DNA from: Bacteroidales bacterium
GTDB taxonomy: Bacteria > Bacteroidota > Bacteroidia > Bacteroidales > UBA1556
Reading direction: 5' to 3'
Assembly: GCA_023145955.1 (NCBI GenBank)
Contig: JAGLDA010000016.1
Location: forward strand, 1 to 23,590
Length of the DNA: 23,590 nucleotides
A model generated the notes under the pieces. The model saw nothing but the letters and a program-made list of their open reading frames with translations. It did no database searches and was not told where the DNA came from. The number at the start of each line of letters is the position of its first letter. The stretch's first letter is position 1. Positions 8,532 through 16,107 of the stretch are shown here, piece by piece. Both the position numbers and the translations under genes were made by a program.

Positions 8532-9587
8532 TTAGCGTTCTTTATATTGTTTTTCATAGTACTTCTCATAATCTCCAGAAGTAATATTATTCATCCATTC
8601 CTCATTTTTTAAATACCAATCTATGGTTTTCTCTATTCCCTCTTCAAATTGCAATGAAGGCACCCACTTAAGCTCTTTTTGAAGTTTTGTGGAATCAATA
8701 GCATAACGCATATCGTGGCCAGCTCTGTCTTTTACATAAGTAATTAGCTTTTCACTTTCACCTTCTTTACGCCCTAATTTGGCATCCATAACCTTACACA
8801 TTAATTTAATCAAATCAATATTAGTCCATTCGTTATGACCGCCAATGTTATAAGTTTCAAGGTTTTTTCCTTCGTGAAAAATTACATCAATAGCGCGCGC
8901 ATGATCCTCAACCCAAAGCCAATCTCTAATGTTTTCACCTTTACCATATACTGGCAAAGCTTTATTGTTGCGTATATTATTTATAAATAAAGGAATTAGT
9001 TTTTCAGGAAATTGGTACGAACCATAGTTGTTTGAGCAATTAGAAACAACAATAGGAAGTTTAAAAGTATGAGCATAAGCACGCACAAGATGATCGCTAC
9101 TTGCTTTAGAGGCAGAATATGGGCTACGAGGGTCGTAGGAGGTATCTTCCAAGAAAAAGCCAGTATCTCCAAGCGAGCCATATACTTCGTCGGTACTTAC
9201 ATGGTAAAAGCGTTTTCCCTTAGCATCATCACCCCATATATTACGAGCAGCATTCAATAAATTTGCTGTTCCTACAATATTTGTGAAAATAAATTCATTT
9301 GGATTAGCAATACTTCTGTCCACATGCGATTCTGCTGCTAGGTGAATAATTCCATCAGGCTGGTATTTATCAAAAACCTTAAAAATCTCATCTGCGTCAA
9401 CAATATCAGCTTTTACAAACTCATAATTTGAAGCATTCTCTATATCCTTAAGATTTTCTAGATTGCCAGCATAAGTTAATTTATCAAGATTTACGATTTT
9501 GTAATCAGGATATTTATTTACAAAAAGTCGAACTAGGTGCGAGCCAATAAAGCCAGCACCCCCAGTGATTAATATTGTTTTTGTCAT
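8532..9587 (-). CDS. rfbB: dTDP-glucose 4,6-dehydratase
   Basis: RmlB/RfbB converts dTDP-glucose to dTDP-4-keto-6-deoxyglucose, the branch point to dTDP-rhamnose and other deoxysugars of surface polysaccharides. It is an extended SDR: GGAGFIG at 9-15 binds NAD, STDEVYG at 131-137 carries the Thr-Asp-Glu catalytic residues, and YSASK gives Tyr157 and Lys161. I chose the ATG at 9587 (MTKTILITGG, 351 residues, the usual family length). An in-frame ATG at 9644 would add 19 Asn/Ile-rich residues unlike the family and overlap the end of galE. With this start the gap to galE is 32 nt, so the two are likely co-transcribed. The other dTDP-rhamnose genes (rmlA, C, D) are not in the window. Confidence 0.93.
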   Translation of the reverse strand: MTKTILITGGAGFIGSHLVRLFVNKYPDYKIVNLDKLTYAGNLENLKDIENASNYEFVKADIVDADEIFKVFDKYQPDGIIHLAAESHVDRSIANPNEFIFTNIVGTANLLNAARNIWGDDAKGKRFYHVSTDEVYGSLGDTGFFLEDTSYDPRSPYSASKASSDHLVRAYAHTFKLPIVVSNCSNNYGSYQFPEKLIPLFINNIRNNKALPVYGKGENIRDWLWVEDHARAIDVIFHEGKNLETYNIGGHNEWTNIDLIKLMCKVMDAKLGRKEGESEKLITYVKDRAGHDMRYAIDSTKLQKELKWVPSLQFEEGIEKTIDWYLKNEEWMNNITSGDYEKYYEKQYKER

Positions 9588-9619
9588 ATTACTAATATTT
9601 TGATTGTTTCTTTTATTAA

Positions 9620-10627
9620 TTATAATGTTAATTGAAATTTCCATGCGCTAGCAGTCATATCATCAATACCCTGCTTAGCTTTCCATCCCAGTTCCTGGTT
9701 TGCAAAATCAGTATTGGCCCACACCTTTTCAATATCACCCTCACGGCGGCCAACAATTTTATAATTCAGTTTTTTATTGGTAATTTTTTCAAATGATTTA
9801 ATTACATCCAAAACAGATAAGCCATTACCTGTTCCTAGATTAAAAACCTCATAATTAAGCTTATTATTTTTCTTTACCAATCGTTGTACCGCAATAACGT
9901 GTGCTTTTGCTAAATCTACTACATGAATATAATCACGAATTGCAGTTCCATCAGTGGTATTATAATCATCGCCAAATACACTCAGTTGCTCACGAATTCC
10001 TGCTGCAGTTTGTGTTATGAAAGGCATAAGATTATTTGGTACACCCAAAGGGAGTTCGCCAATTAGGGCAGTAGGATGAGCGCCAACAGGATTAAAATAC
10101 CTAAGGGCAATTCCTTTTAAATCAGATGCATATATTGTATCTTGAATAATATCCTCAGCCATTTTTTTGGTGTTACCATATGGCGATTCTGCTTGTTTTC
10201 TTGGTGCTTTTTCTGTTACAGGTAGTATATCTGGTTGACCATAAACAGTGCACGAACTTGAGAACACCAAATTATGAATACCATTAGAATTCATATTATC
10301 CATTATGTTCATTAACGACTCTAGGTTGTTTCGGTAATATGTAAGTGGTTTGCTTACGGATTCGCCAACAGCCTTATATGCAGCAAAATGAATTATACCA
10401 TCAATATTTGAATTTTCATTGAAAAATTTTGAGCAAGACTCTTTATCAGATAAATCAAAATTATGGTATTCGGGTTTATTACCAGTTATTTCTGTAATTT
10501 TATCCAATACCTCTATCTTCGAATTTGATAGGTTATCAACTATAACGACTTCTATGTTTGAATTTTGCAATTCTACAACAGTATGAGAACCAATATAACC
10601 AAGGCCGCCTGTTACTAATATCTTCAT
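9620..10627 (-). CDS. galE: UDP-glucose 4-epimerase
   Basis: GalE interconverts UDP-glucose and UDP-galactose (or the N-acetyl forms) in the cytosol for galactose use and polysaccharide synthesis. The 335-residue length is typical. GGLGYIG at 7-13 is the NAD-binding loop, SSSCTVYG at 123-130 holds the catalytic Ser/Thr region, YGNTK gives Tyr150 and Lys154, and ALRYFNPVGAHP is a GalE signature. It is first in a likely galE-rfbB operon, with a -7 candidate 28 nt before the ATG. Substrate range cannot be decided by eye. Confidence 0.94.
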   Translation of the reverse strand: MKILVTGGLGYIGSHTVVELQNSNIEVVIVDNLSNSKIEVLDKITEITGNKPEYHNFDLSDKESCSKFFNENSNIDGIIHFAAYKAVGESVSKPLTYYRNNLESLMNIMDNMNSNGIHNLVFSSSCTVYGQPDILPVTEKAPRKQAESPYGNTKKMAEDIIQDTIYASDLKGIALRYFNPVGAHPTALIGELPLGVPNNLMPFITQTAAGIREQLSVFGDDYNTTDGTAIRDYIHVVDLAKAHVIAVQRLVKKNNKLNYEVFNLGTGNGLSVLDVIKSFEKITNKKLNYKIVGRREGDIEKVWANTDFANQELGWKAKQGIDDMTASAWKFQLTL

Positions 10628-10654
10628 GCTTACTAATTTGTTTAATTATTTGTA

Positions 10655-10662
10655 CAAAGGTA
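10655..10662 (-). promoter_or_regulatory. Candidate -7 box for galE-rfbB
   Basis: TACCTTTG on the minus strand matches TAnnTTTG and would start the transcript about 20 nt before the galE ATG. A -33 TTG is not evident. Confidence 0.45.
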
Positions 10663-10711
10663 TTGAATTCTATTCTATAATTTAATAATGATTTACCATT
10701 ATAGGTTAATT

Positions 10712-10727
10712 ATTATTGCACAATAAT
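10712..10727. repeat. Palindrome ATTATTG-CA-CAATAAT
   Basis: A 7-bp perfect inverted repeat with a 2-bp centre (core TTGCACAA), about 50 nt upstream of the galE -7 candidate. It could be an operator for a dimeric regulator; too AT-rich and too short-looped to be a terminator. Confidence 0.45.
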
Positions 10728-10931
10728 TATAGTATATTTTGGTTTATTAGTAAGTATAATGGTTGATAAATCTAAATAAATACCAAATTAAAAGTATTAA
10801 TTAATATAGAAATGATTGAAAACATATGATAAATTAGATATATAGAATTAAATAATAGATAAATTACGAATACAATAGGTTAAAATTATTATTATTATAG
10901 TATTATGGATATATAAAACTATAAGCGCAAA

Positions 10932-10971
10932 AATTCCCATTTTAGGAATTATCTCTCAAATTTGGAATTAT
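10932..10971. promoter_or_regulatory. Cluster of three GGAATT half-sites, possible operator
   Basis: AATTCC (10932-10937) and GGAATT (10945-10950) form an inverted repeat with a 7-nt spacer. GGAATTAT recurs as a direct repeat at 10945-10952 and 10964-10971, 19 nt apart. The last copy overlaps the -33 box of the regulator promoter, where a bound protein would interfere. No known operator is recognised. Confidence 0.4.
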
Positions 10972-10992
10972 TAGATATTTTGTATATATTTG
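10961..10992 (+). promoter_or_regulatory. Promoter of the sigma-54 response-regulator gene
   Basis: TTTG (10961-10964), a 20-nt spacer, and TATATTTG (10985-10992) form a complete match to the Bacteroidota housekeeping promoter TTTG-N(19-21)-TAnnTTTG, the best in the window. Transcription would begin near 10998, leaving a leader of about 57 nt before the ATG at 11056. Confidence 0.7.
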
Positions 10993-11055
10993 TTATGAAA
11001 TTAGGATGTAGTATTATTGCCTAATATAATATTGCTCAAAATTAACAACTGCTCT

Positions 11056-12405
11056 ATGAAACCATATAAAATATTTGTTGTAGATGATGATAAAATGTAT
11101 GCTCAAATACTTAGTTATCAATTACTTCAAAATCCAGATTATCAAGTAGAAGTTTTTGAAACTGCTAGATCTTGTATTAATAATCTGCATAAATCACCAG
11201 ACCTTATTACTCTTGACTACTCTCTACCTGATTTAACAGGGATGGAGGCTTTAAAAAAAATTAGAGATGTAAGGCCCGATATTCCTGTAATAATTATTTC
11301 TGGACAGAAAGAAATATCTACAGCGATAGAGCTATTGAAATATGGTGCTTACGATTATATTATTAAGAATAAGGATACAAAAAACACCTTATGGAATACT
11401 GTAAAGAATGCTCGAGAGAATCATTTTTTAAAGAAAGAAGTTGCGATATTGCGTAAAGAGGTCGGAGAAAAATATTCAATTTCAAAAGGTATTATAGGGA
11501 ATAGTGGGGTTATGAAAAGAGTGTTTGCTATTATTGATAAGGCTGTAAAAAGCAATATTACTGTATCAATAACAGGAGAAACAGGTACAGGAAAAGAGGT
11601 GGTTGCAAAGGCTATACATTATAATTCTGCTAGGGCAAAAAAACCATTTATAGTTGTTAATGTTTCGGCCATTCCCGAAGATCTTATTGAAAGTGAGATG
11701 TTTGGACATGAAAAAGGTGCTTTTACCGGAGCCGATAAACGACGAATTGGTAAATTTGAACTTGCTGAGGAAGGCACTCTTTTTCTTGATGAAATTGGGG
11801 AAATGAGTTTAGCAATGCAAGCAAAACTACTTAGAGTTATACAAGAGCGTGAGCTAAATAGGGTAGGCGGTAATGAAATGATTAATATTAATGTTAGAAT
11901 TATTATTGCCACCAATAAAAATCTTTTAGATGAAGTTAAAAAAGGTAATTTCAGAGAAGATCTATATTATCGTTTGCTTGGCTTACCAATTGAACTGCCA
12001 CCTTTAAGGGATCGTGGTAATGATAAAATGCTTCTGGCTAAGTATTTTGTTAATATATATTGTAAAGAAAATAACGTGAAGGATATAGCGATTTCCTCAG
12101 GTGCTCAAGCTAAAATAATGAATTACCCTTTCCCTGGAAATGTTAGGGAGATGAAAGCTGTTGTAGAATTAGCATCAGTACTAGCAGAAAAAAATGTAAT
12201 AAATATTGATGATATTACATTTAGGAATTTGAATCCATTAACAGATATCCTTTCATATGATATGACTTTAGAAGAGTATAATGTAAATATAATTAAGAAT
12301 TATGTAGAAAAATATAATGGTAATATTACTGCCGCTGCAAATGCTTTAGATATAGGAAAATCAACGATATATAGATTAAAAAAGAAAGGGGTACTTGATG
12401 TTTAG
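11056..12405 (+). CDS. NtrC-family sigma-54-dependent response regulator
   Basis: A 449-residue cytosolic transcription activator. The receiver domain (1-~120) has acidic residues at 10-12, phospho-acceptor Asp54 (LDYSLPD) and Lys104. The AAA+ domain (~145-380) has Walker A GETGTGKE at 174-181, the sigma-54 contact loop GAFTGA at 221-226, Walker B LFLDEIGE at 242-249 and the arginine-finger region FREDLYYRL. A Fis-type helix-turn-helix ends the protein (~424-446). I chose the ATG at 11056 (MKPYKIFVVDDD); an in-frame TTG at 11017 would add 13 unrelated residues. No histidine kinase gene is nearby, so it is an orphan regulator here. It runs tail to tail with rfaE2, 12 nt apart. Confidence 0.95.
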   Translation: MKPYKIFVVDDDKMYAQILSYQLLQNPDYQVEVFETARSCINNLHKSPDLITLDYSLPDLTGMEALKKIRDVRPDIPVIIISGQKEISTAIELLKYGAYDYIIKNKDTKNTLWNTVKNARENHFLKKEVAILRKEVGEKYSISKGIIGNSGVMKRVFAIIDKAVKSNITVSITGETGTGKEVVAKAIHYNSARAKKPFIVVNVSAIPEDLIESEMFGHEKGAFTGADKRRIGKFELAEEGTLFLDEIGEMSLAMQAKLLRVIQERELNRVGGNEMININVRIIIATNKNLLDEVKKGNFREDLYYRLLGLPIELPPLRDRGNDKMLLAKYFVNIYCKENNVKDIAISSGAQAKIMNYPFPGNVREMKAVVELASVLAEKNVINIDDITFRNLNPLTDILSYDMTLEEYNVNIIKNYVEKYNGNITAAANALDIGKSTIYRLKKKGVLDV

Positions 12406-12417
12406 CCTTAGGATTAT

Positions 12418-12912
12418 TTAGTTAGACTCAATTATTTTTTTTTCGATACCAGAGGTTGAAAAACCTTCTAAAAAGTCTAAAGTTTCAACAGACCCTCCAT
12501 TCTGTGTAACTACATCATAGCCTACAATATTTTTGGCTTCATAGTCGCTGCCTTTTACTAGTATTTTTGGAATTATACTGGAAATTAAATTTATGGGAGT
12601 ATCTTCTTTGAATAGAATAACGGCATCAACAAATTGCATTGCTGCAAGTATCATTAGCCTTGAGTATTCATCTTGTATTGGTCTATGCTTACCTTTTATA
12701 GCACTAACAGATAAATCAGTATTCACTCCAATAATTAATTTTGTACCTAAGTCAGAAGCTTTTGCTAAATAATCAATATGTCCTTGGTGTATAATATCAA
12801 AGCAACCATTAGTAAAAACAATTTTCTCACCAGAAGACTTCCAGTTTTTAATTAATGCACTAAGTTGGTCTGCTTGTATTATTTTAGACTTTATAGACTT
12901 ATAGTTATTCAT
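12418..12912 (-). CDS. rfaE2: D-glycero-beta-D-manno-heptose 1-phosphate adenylyltransferase
   Basis: The 164-residue protein matches the C-terminal nucleotidyltransferase half of E. coli HldE, which adenylates heptose 1-phosphate to ADP-heptose for the LPS core. It shows TNGCFD followed by the nucleotidyltransferase HxGH motif (His42-Gln-Gly-His45) and the family's VNTDLSV and KGKHRPI. The kinase half is absent, as expected for species with separate RfaE1 and RfaE2. It is the last gene of a three-gene operon, beginning 2 nt after the stop of the YbhN-like gene. No terminator is visible in the 12 nt to the convergent regulator gene. Confidence 0.93.
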   Translation of the reverse strand: MNNYKSIKSKIIQADQLSALIKNWKSSGEKIVFTNGCFDIIHQGHIDYLAKASDLGTKLIIGVNTDLSVSAIKGKHRPIQDEYSRLMILAAMQFVDAVILFKEDTPINLISSIIPKILVKGSDYEAKNIVGYDVVTQNGGSVETLDFLEGFSTSGIEKKIIESN

Positions 12913-12914
12913 AA

Positions 12915-13934
12915 TTAGGGATTTTTTTTATCTTTTTTTAAGCTTATTATCAGAACAGATACAGAGCCCAGTATAATAATCATAATTGTTTGGGAACTCC
13001 ATGTTAACCAGCCAATAGCATCGCCATAACCAGAATCAGCAGAGACTCCATACAAAACTAAAGTTTGAGCAACTATAACAGGGTACAAACCTATGCCACC
13101 TGGGGTTAGCATTATACCTATTGACCCAAGAACTAGAACCGAGAGTGTGGCTCCAAGTCCAAGTCCGCTAGTTTGAGAAATTGCCTGTAGACCCATATGG
13201 ATCATCAAGTAATAATTTAGCCATATAAGCAGCGAATATATAATAAAAAGAAATGGCTGTTTAATATTAACAATTGATTTAAGCCCTTCCCATATTCCGC
13301 TAAATAGCTTTAAAGTTTTTATTACAAAGGGTAATTGCTTTATTTTCTTCCAGAATAAAATATATATTATTAGAATAATAATAAATATCCCACCAAATAT
13401 TTTTTGAAAAAACAAATCGCCACTATTTATAAAAACAAATTTTTCTTCTAGGGCAGGAAATATATTTTCTTCAACATAGGTATTAATTCTTTTAAACTCT
13501 AATAGGAAAGTAAGGAAGAATAAAGAGAAGAAAATAATCATATCTATGGTCCGCTCAATAATTACGGTTCCGAAACTCTTATCAACAGGGATTTTATCTT
13601 CTTTATACAATATAGTACACCGGGCTAATTCTCCTGAGCGTGGTATTCCTAAATTAGCAAAATACCCTATCATTACAGCAAGAAAGCTATTTTTTAGTGT
13701 AGTATCGTAACCCATGGGTTGTAATAACATTCGCCACCGCTGTGCGCGAATTAAGTGGCTTAAGATTCCAAAAAATAGAGATAAAGCCACCCAGCTATAA
13801 TCTGCAAGGAGGAAACTAGAAAGAATATCATCTTTAGCGGTAGGGCTTAGATCCTTTAGTGATAGGTATATAATACCAACACCAATACCAAATGCTATTG
13901 ATATTTTTAAGGTTGAAATGATTTTCTTTTTCAA
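12915..13934 (-). CDS. YbhN/UPF0104-type integral membrane protein (LPG synthase TM family)
   Basis: A 339-residue inner-membrane protein with about eight hydrophobic segments and no soluble catalytic domain. The segment GYFANLGIPRSGELAR (~90-105) and the following EDKIPVDKSFGTVIIERTID (~112-131) are the signature of the transmembrane, flippase-like part of lysylphosphatidylglycerol synthases. Stand-alone members are widespread and their substrates mostly unknown; lipid translocation is a family inference. The start is a TTG at 13934, giving MKKKIISTLK 4 nt after the panD stop. No in-frame ATG lies upstream, and the first internal Met is ~69 residues in, past two hydrophobic segments. The panD-linked position is common in Bacteroidota. 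Confidence 0.85.
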   Translation of the reverse strand: MKKKIISTLKISIAFGIGVGIIYLSLKDLSPTAKDDILSSFLLADYSWVALSLFFGILSHLIRAQRWRMLLQPMGYDTTLKNSFLAVMIGYFANLGIPRSGELARCTILYKEDKIPVDKSFGTVIIERTIDMIIFFSLFFLTFLLEFKRINTYVEENIFPALEEKFVFINSGDLFFQKIFGGIFIIILIIYILFWKKIKQLPFVIKTLKLFSGIWEGLKSIVNIKQPFLFIIYSLLIWLNYYLMIHMGLQAISQTSGLGLGATLSVLVLGSIGIMLTPGGIGLYPVIVAQTLVLYGVSADSGYGDAIGWLTWSSQTIMIIILGSVSVLIISLKKDKKNP

Positions 13935-13938
13935 GATA

Positions 13939-14286
13939 TTAAGCTGGTTTATTTTCGTCAGTAGGGAAGATTATTGCCGGCTGATGGGATCTTGCTTCTT
14001 CAAAATCCATTCGAGCATAAGATACAATTATTAGTAAATCATTAACTTGAACCTTTCTAGCCGCAGCTCCATTTACTCCTATTACGCCACTATTTCTTTC
14101 GCCTCTAATTACATATGTATCAAAGCGTTCACCATTAGTTATATTGTATATATGTACGCGTTCATTTTCAATAATATCTACAGCATCCATCAAATTTTCG
14201 TCAATGGTGATACTTCCAATATAGTTTAAGTCAGCTTGCGTGACTTTAACTTTATGAATTTTTGATTTTAAAACTTCTATTTGCAT
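13939..14286 (-). CDS. panD: Aspartate 1-decarboxylase, pyruvoyl-dependent
   Basis: PanD makes beta-alanine from aspartate for pantothenate and coenzyme A. The 115-residue proenzyme has the self-cleavage site Gly24-Ser25 (LNYIGSITID), where Ser25 becomes the pyruvoyl group, plus the conserved Lys9, Tyr22, Arg54, Thr57 and Tyr58, and NGAAARKV. All key residues of the E. coli enzyme are present. It heads the panD, YbhN-like, rfaE2 operon. The usual neighbour panC (pantoate-beta-alanine ligase) is not in the window. Confidence 0.97.
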   Translation of the reverse strand: MQIEVLKSKIHKVKVTQADLNYIGSITIDENLMDAVDIIENERVHIYNITNGERFDTYVIRGERNSGVIGVNGAAARKVQVNDLLIIVSYARMDFEEARSHQPAIIFPTDENKPA

Positions 14287-14326
14287 AAGATGGCAAAATT
14301 AGTAATTATCTTAATAAGACGTTTTG

Positions 14327-14334
14327 CAAAGTTA
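14327..14334 (-). promoter_or_regulatory. Candidate -7 box for the panD operon
   Basis: TAACTTTG on the minus strand matches TAnnTTTG and lies 41 nt before the panD ATG. A second match, TAATTTTG at 14294-14301, is only 8 nt from the start codon and would give an almost leaderless message. Neither has a clear -33 box. Confidence 0.4.
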
Positions 14335-14411
14335 CTCTATTTTAAAATAAAATATTGCTATTTAGTATTTAAATGTCTTATAAATAATAATATTATGATG
14401 TTTTGAATATA

Positions 14412-14447
14412 AAAAACCACCCTATGCATATCCATAGGATGGTTTTT
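14412..14447 (-). terminator. Rho-independent terminator after hemD
   Basis: A 15-bp stem with one mismatch, AAAAACCA-C-CCTATG against CATAGG-A-TGGTTTTT, with a 6-nt loop (14427-14432), lies 20 nt beyond the hemD stop. The T-run on the minus strand suits termination of the long upstream gene group; the A-run on the other arm makes it potentially bidirectional. Confidence 0.85.
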
Positions 14448-14467
14448 ATATTATTTATAATAAATAT

Positions 14468-15223
14468 TTATCGTTTTCTTTTGTTTGTTTCTTTTACAAA
14501 ATTCTCAATAGCCATTGACATTGACGGAGCCTTTGGGGTAGGGGCTGCAATACTAACATTAAGTCCCAAAACCTTTGCGGCGTCAGTTGTTGTTTTTCCA
14601 AAAGTAGCAATGATTTGCTCTTCTTGCTGATAATCAGGGAAGTTTTTTATTAATGATTTTACCCCTGATGGGCTAAAAAATACAAGCATATCATATTCTT
14701 TAACATTGATTTTTGATAAATCACATGCTGAAGTTTTATAAATAATTGCCTTAGTAAAGTCTATTCCCTCTTTTGTAAGAGCATTTGGAAGATCCATTTT
14801 GTGAGTCTCAGAACATGGAAATAGGTATTTATCATCTGGATGTTTTTTGATAATAGTCATCAAATCCATAAACGTACGCTCACCGTGAAAAATCTTTCTT
14901 TTACGATACTGAACATAGTTCTGTAAATAATATGCCGTTGATTCAGACATGCAAAAGTACTTCAACTCCTCAGAAACTTCAATTCGAAGCTCTTTAGCTA
15001 TTCTGAAAAAATGATCAACAGCCTGACGTGAAGTGAAAATTACTGCAGAGTAACTTTGAATGTTTGTACGTGCTTTTCTGAAATCTATAGAAGGGATTCC
15101 TTCTATTTTAATAAACTTAAAATAATCAACAGTAAGCTTATGCTTTTCAGTAAGTTTTGTATAAGGAGATTTTTCTAAATCTGCAGGTTTCGGTTGAGAA
15201 ATAAGGATACTTTTAATTTTCAA
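14468..15223 (-). CDS. hemD: Uroporphyrinogen-III synthase
   Basis: HemD cyclises hydroxymethylbilane to uroporphyrinogen III, the common precursor of haem, sirohaem and cobalamin. The 251-residue protein has the divergent two-domain pattern of the family: a Bacteroidota-type N-terminus (ILISQPKP followed by KSPY), IFTSRQAVDHFF, a second-domain FFSPSGVKSL and a final IATFGKTTTDAAKVLG. The start codon is TTG at 15223: the N-terminus it gives is the expected one, an in-frame stop lies 15 nt upstream, and the next internal Met is far inside. It follows the DUF4271 gene by 92 nt, a pairing common in Bacteroidota, and is closed by a strong terminator. Confidence 0.92.
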   Translation of the reverse strand: MKIKSILISQPKPADLEKSPYTKLTEKHKLTVDYFKFIKIEGIPSIDFRKARTNIQSYSAVIFTSRQAVDHFFRIAKELRIEVSEELKYFCMSESTAYYLQNYVQYRKRKIFHGERTFMDLMTIIKKHPDDKYLFPCSETHKMDLPNALTKEGIDFTKAIIYKTSACDLSKINVKEYDMLVFFSPSGVKSLIKNFPDYQQEEQIIATFGKTTTDAAKVLGLNVSIAAPTPKAPSMSMAIENFVKETNKRKR

Positions 15224-15315
15224 AATTGTAGTTTTTTAATTGTACTATTTCTTTTTTCTTGTCTAAAGCACCTTTAAAATTGTAATATTCTTGTGTAAAA
15301 GGATATTTACAATAT

Positions 15316-16107
15316 CTATAAAACCATTATAAAATATAGCTTTATAGCAATAATCAAAGGTAAAATTTCGACCGTGCAAATGTAGATAATATAATGAAAC
15401 AATCCATATTTATTTTTCATTCGAATGTGTAACAGTATGTTAAAGATTCTATGAATATAGAGTAACGATATTATTAATAAAACTGCATGTGAAGCTACAT
15501 TAATTCCTGAAAATATAATAAACCACATACTTATACTTAATACTACTGCCGAAAGGTTATAAGACTGCACAGTGCTTTCATAATAAGTATATATTAGTGA
15601 GTCAATTTGGAATAGATACCTGAATATTTCAGCAATAAGTGTTGTTGTGAAAAAAATGCCACTCACGATTATTATGTTCTGAAGGATTAGGGTATTTACA
15701 GTATATATTTCTTTGCTTACATAATCAAAGGATACAAGGCTTAAAAACAATGATGTGCACAAAATATATGCTAGTAATAAGATAGCATTCATGGGATGCC
15801 TAATAGTAGAGCCAAACTGCTGTAATATTGAATAATTACGCAAACTAAAATTAGATAAAAGACTTAGTTTAAATTGTTTATAATAGCCTATTTTAGCAAT
15901 TGTAATTAGGATACTAATGCCAAGCAGCCAATATAGAAATGAATTAAAGGTGTTGCTAATTATTACGATTGGCTCAAAAGATTCTACCCCTAATAAGTGG
16001 TTATCGAAAATCGAAATATTTTCTATAGATTCAGCAACTAATTTGGGTGAATTATATAGCGAATCTACAGCGGGAGATGTTTTATTGCTATCAACTATTT
16101 CTATCAT
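15316..16107 (-). CDS. DUF4271 family integral membrane protein
   Basis: A 263-residue membrane protein with about six hydrophobic segments (around residues 55-73, 107-130, 140-168, 188-205, 208-225 and 240-262) and no catalytic motif I recognise. Its size, topology and position next to hemD fit DUF4271, a Bacteroidota family without known function. Its ATG overlaps the stop codon of the sensor phosphatase gene (ATGA at 16104-16107), so translation is probably coupled. The link with hemD suggests, but does not show, a role in tetrapyrrole or haem handling at the inner membrane. Confidence 0.82.
   Translation of the reverse strand: MIEIVDSNKTSPAVDSLYNSPKLVAESIENISIFDNHLLGVESFEPIVIISNTFNSFLYWLLGISILITIAKIGYYKQFKLSLLSNFSLRNYSILQQFGSTIRHPMNAILLLAYILCTSLFLSLVSFDYVSKEIYTVNTLILQNIIIVSGIFFTTTLIAEIFRYLFQIDSLIYTYYESTVQSYNLSAVVLSISMWFIIFSGINVASHAVLLIISLLYIHRIFNILLHIRMKNKYGLFHYIIYICTVEILPLIIAIKLYFIMVL

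Larger units (their letters stand above)
10628..11055. other. 428-nt intergenic region between divergent galE and the sigma-54 regulator
   Basis: A very AT-rich stretch with no credible gene. It holds the galE -7 candidate (10655-10662), a palindrome (10712-10727), a cluster of GGAATT half-sites (10932-10971) and the regulator promoter (10961-10992). I see nothing nameable in 10730-10930. Confidence 0.7.

Noticed and set aside
9588..9644. A 19-residue N-terminal extension of RfbB.
   Set aside because: It is Asn/Ile-rich, overlaps galE, and the family normally starts a few residues before the GGxGFIG motif.
10995..11024. A 9-residue mini-ORF just before the sigma-54 regulator gene, a possible leader peptide.
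   Set aside because: Its ATG lies only 2 nt after the -7 box, so it would probably not be in the transcript.
11017..11055. A TTG start adding 13 residues to the sigma-54 regulator.
   Set aside because: The receiver domain begins directly after the ATG at 11056; the extension has no family similarity.
15213..15326. A 37-codon open frame (minus strand) spanning the gap between the DUF4271 gene and hemD, with ordinary-looking codons.
   Set aside because: It has no ATG, GTG or TTG start, overlaps both neighbours, and an open stretch of this length is not rare by chance in such DNA.
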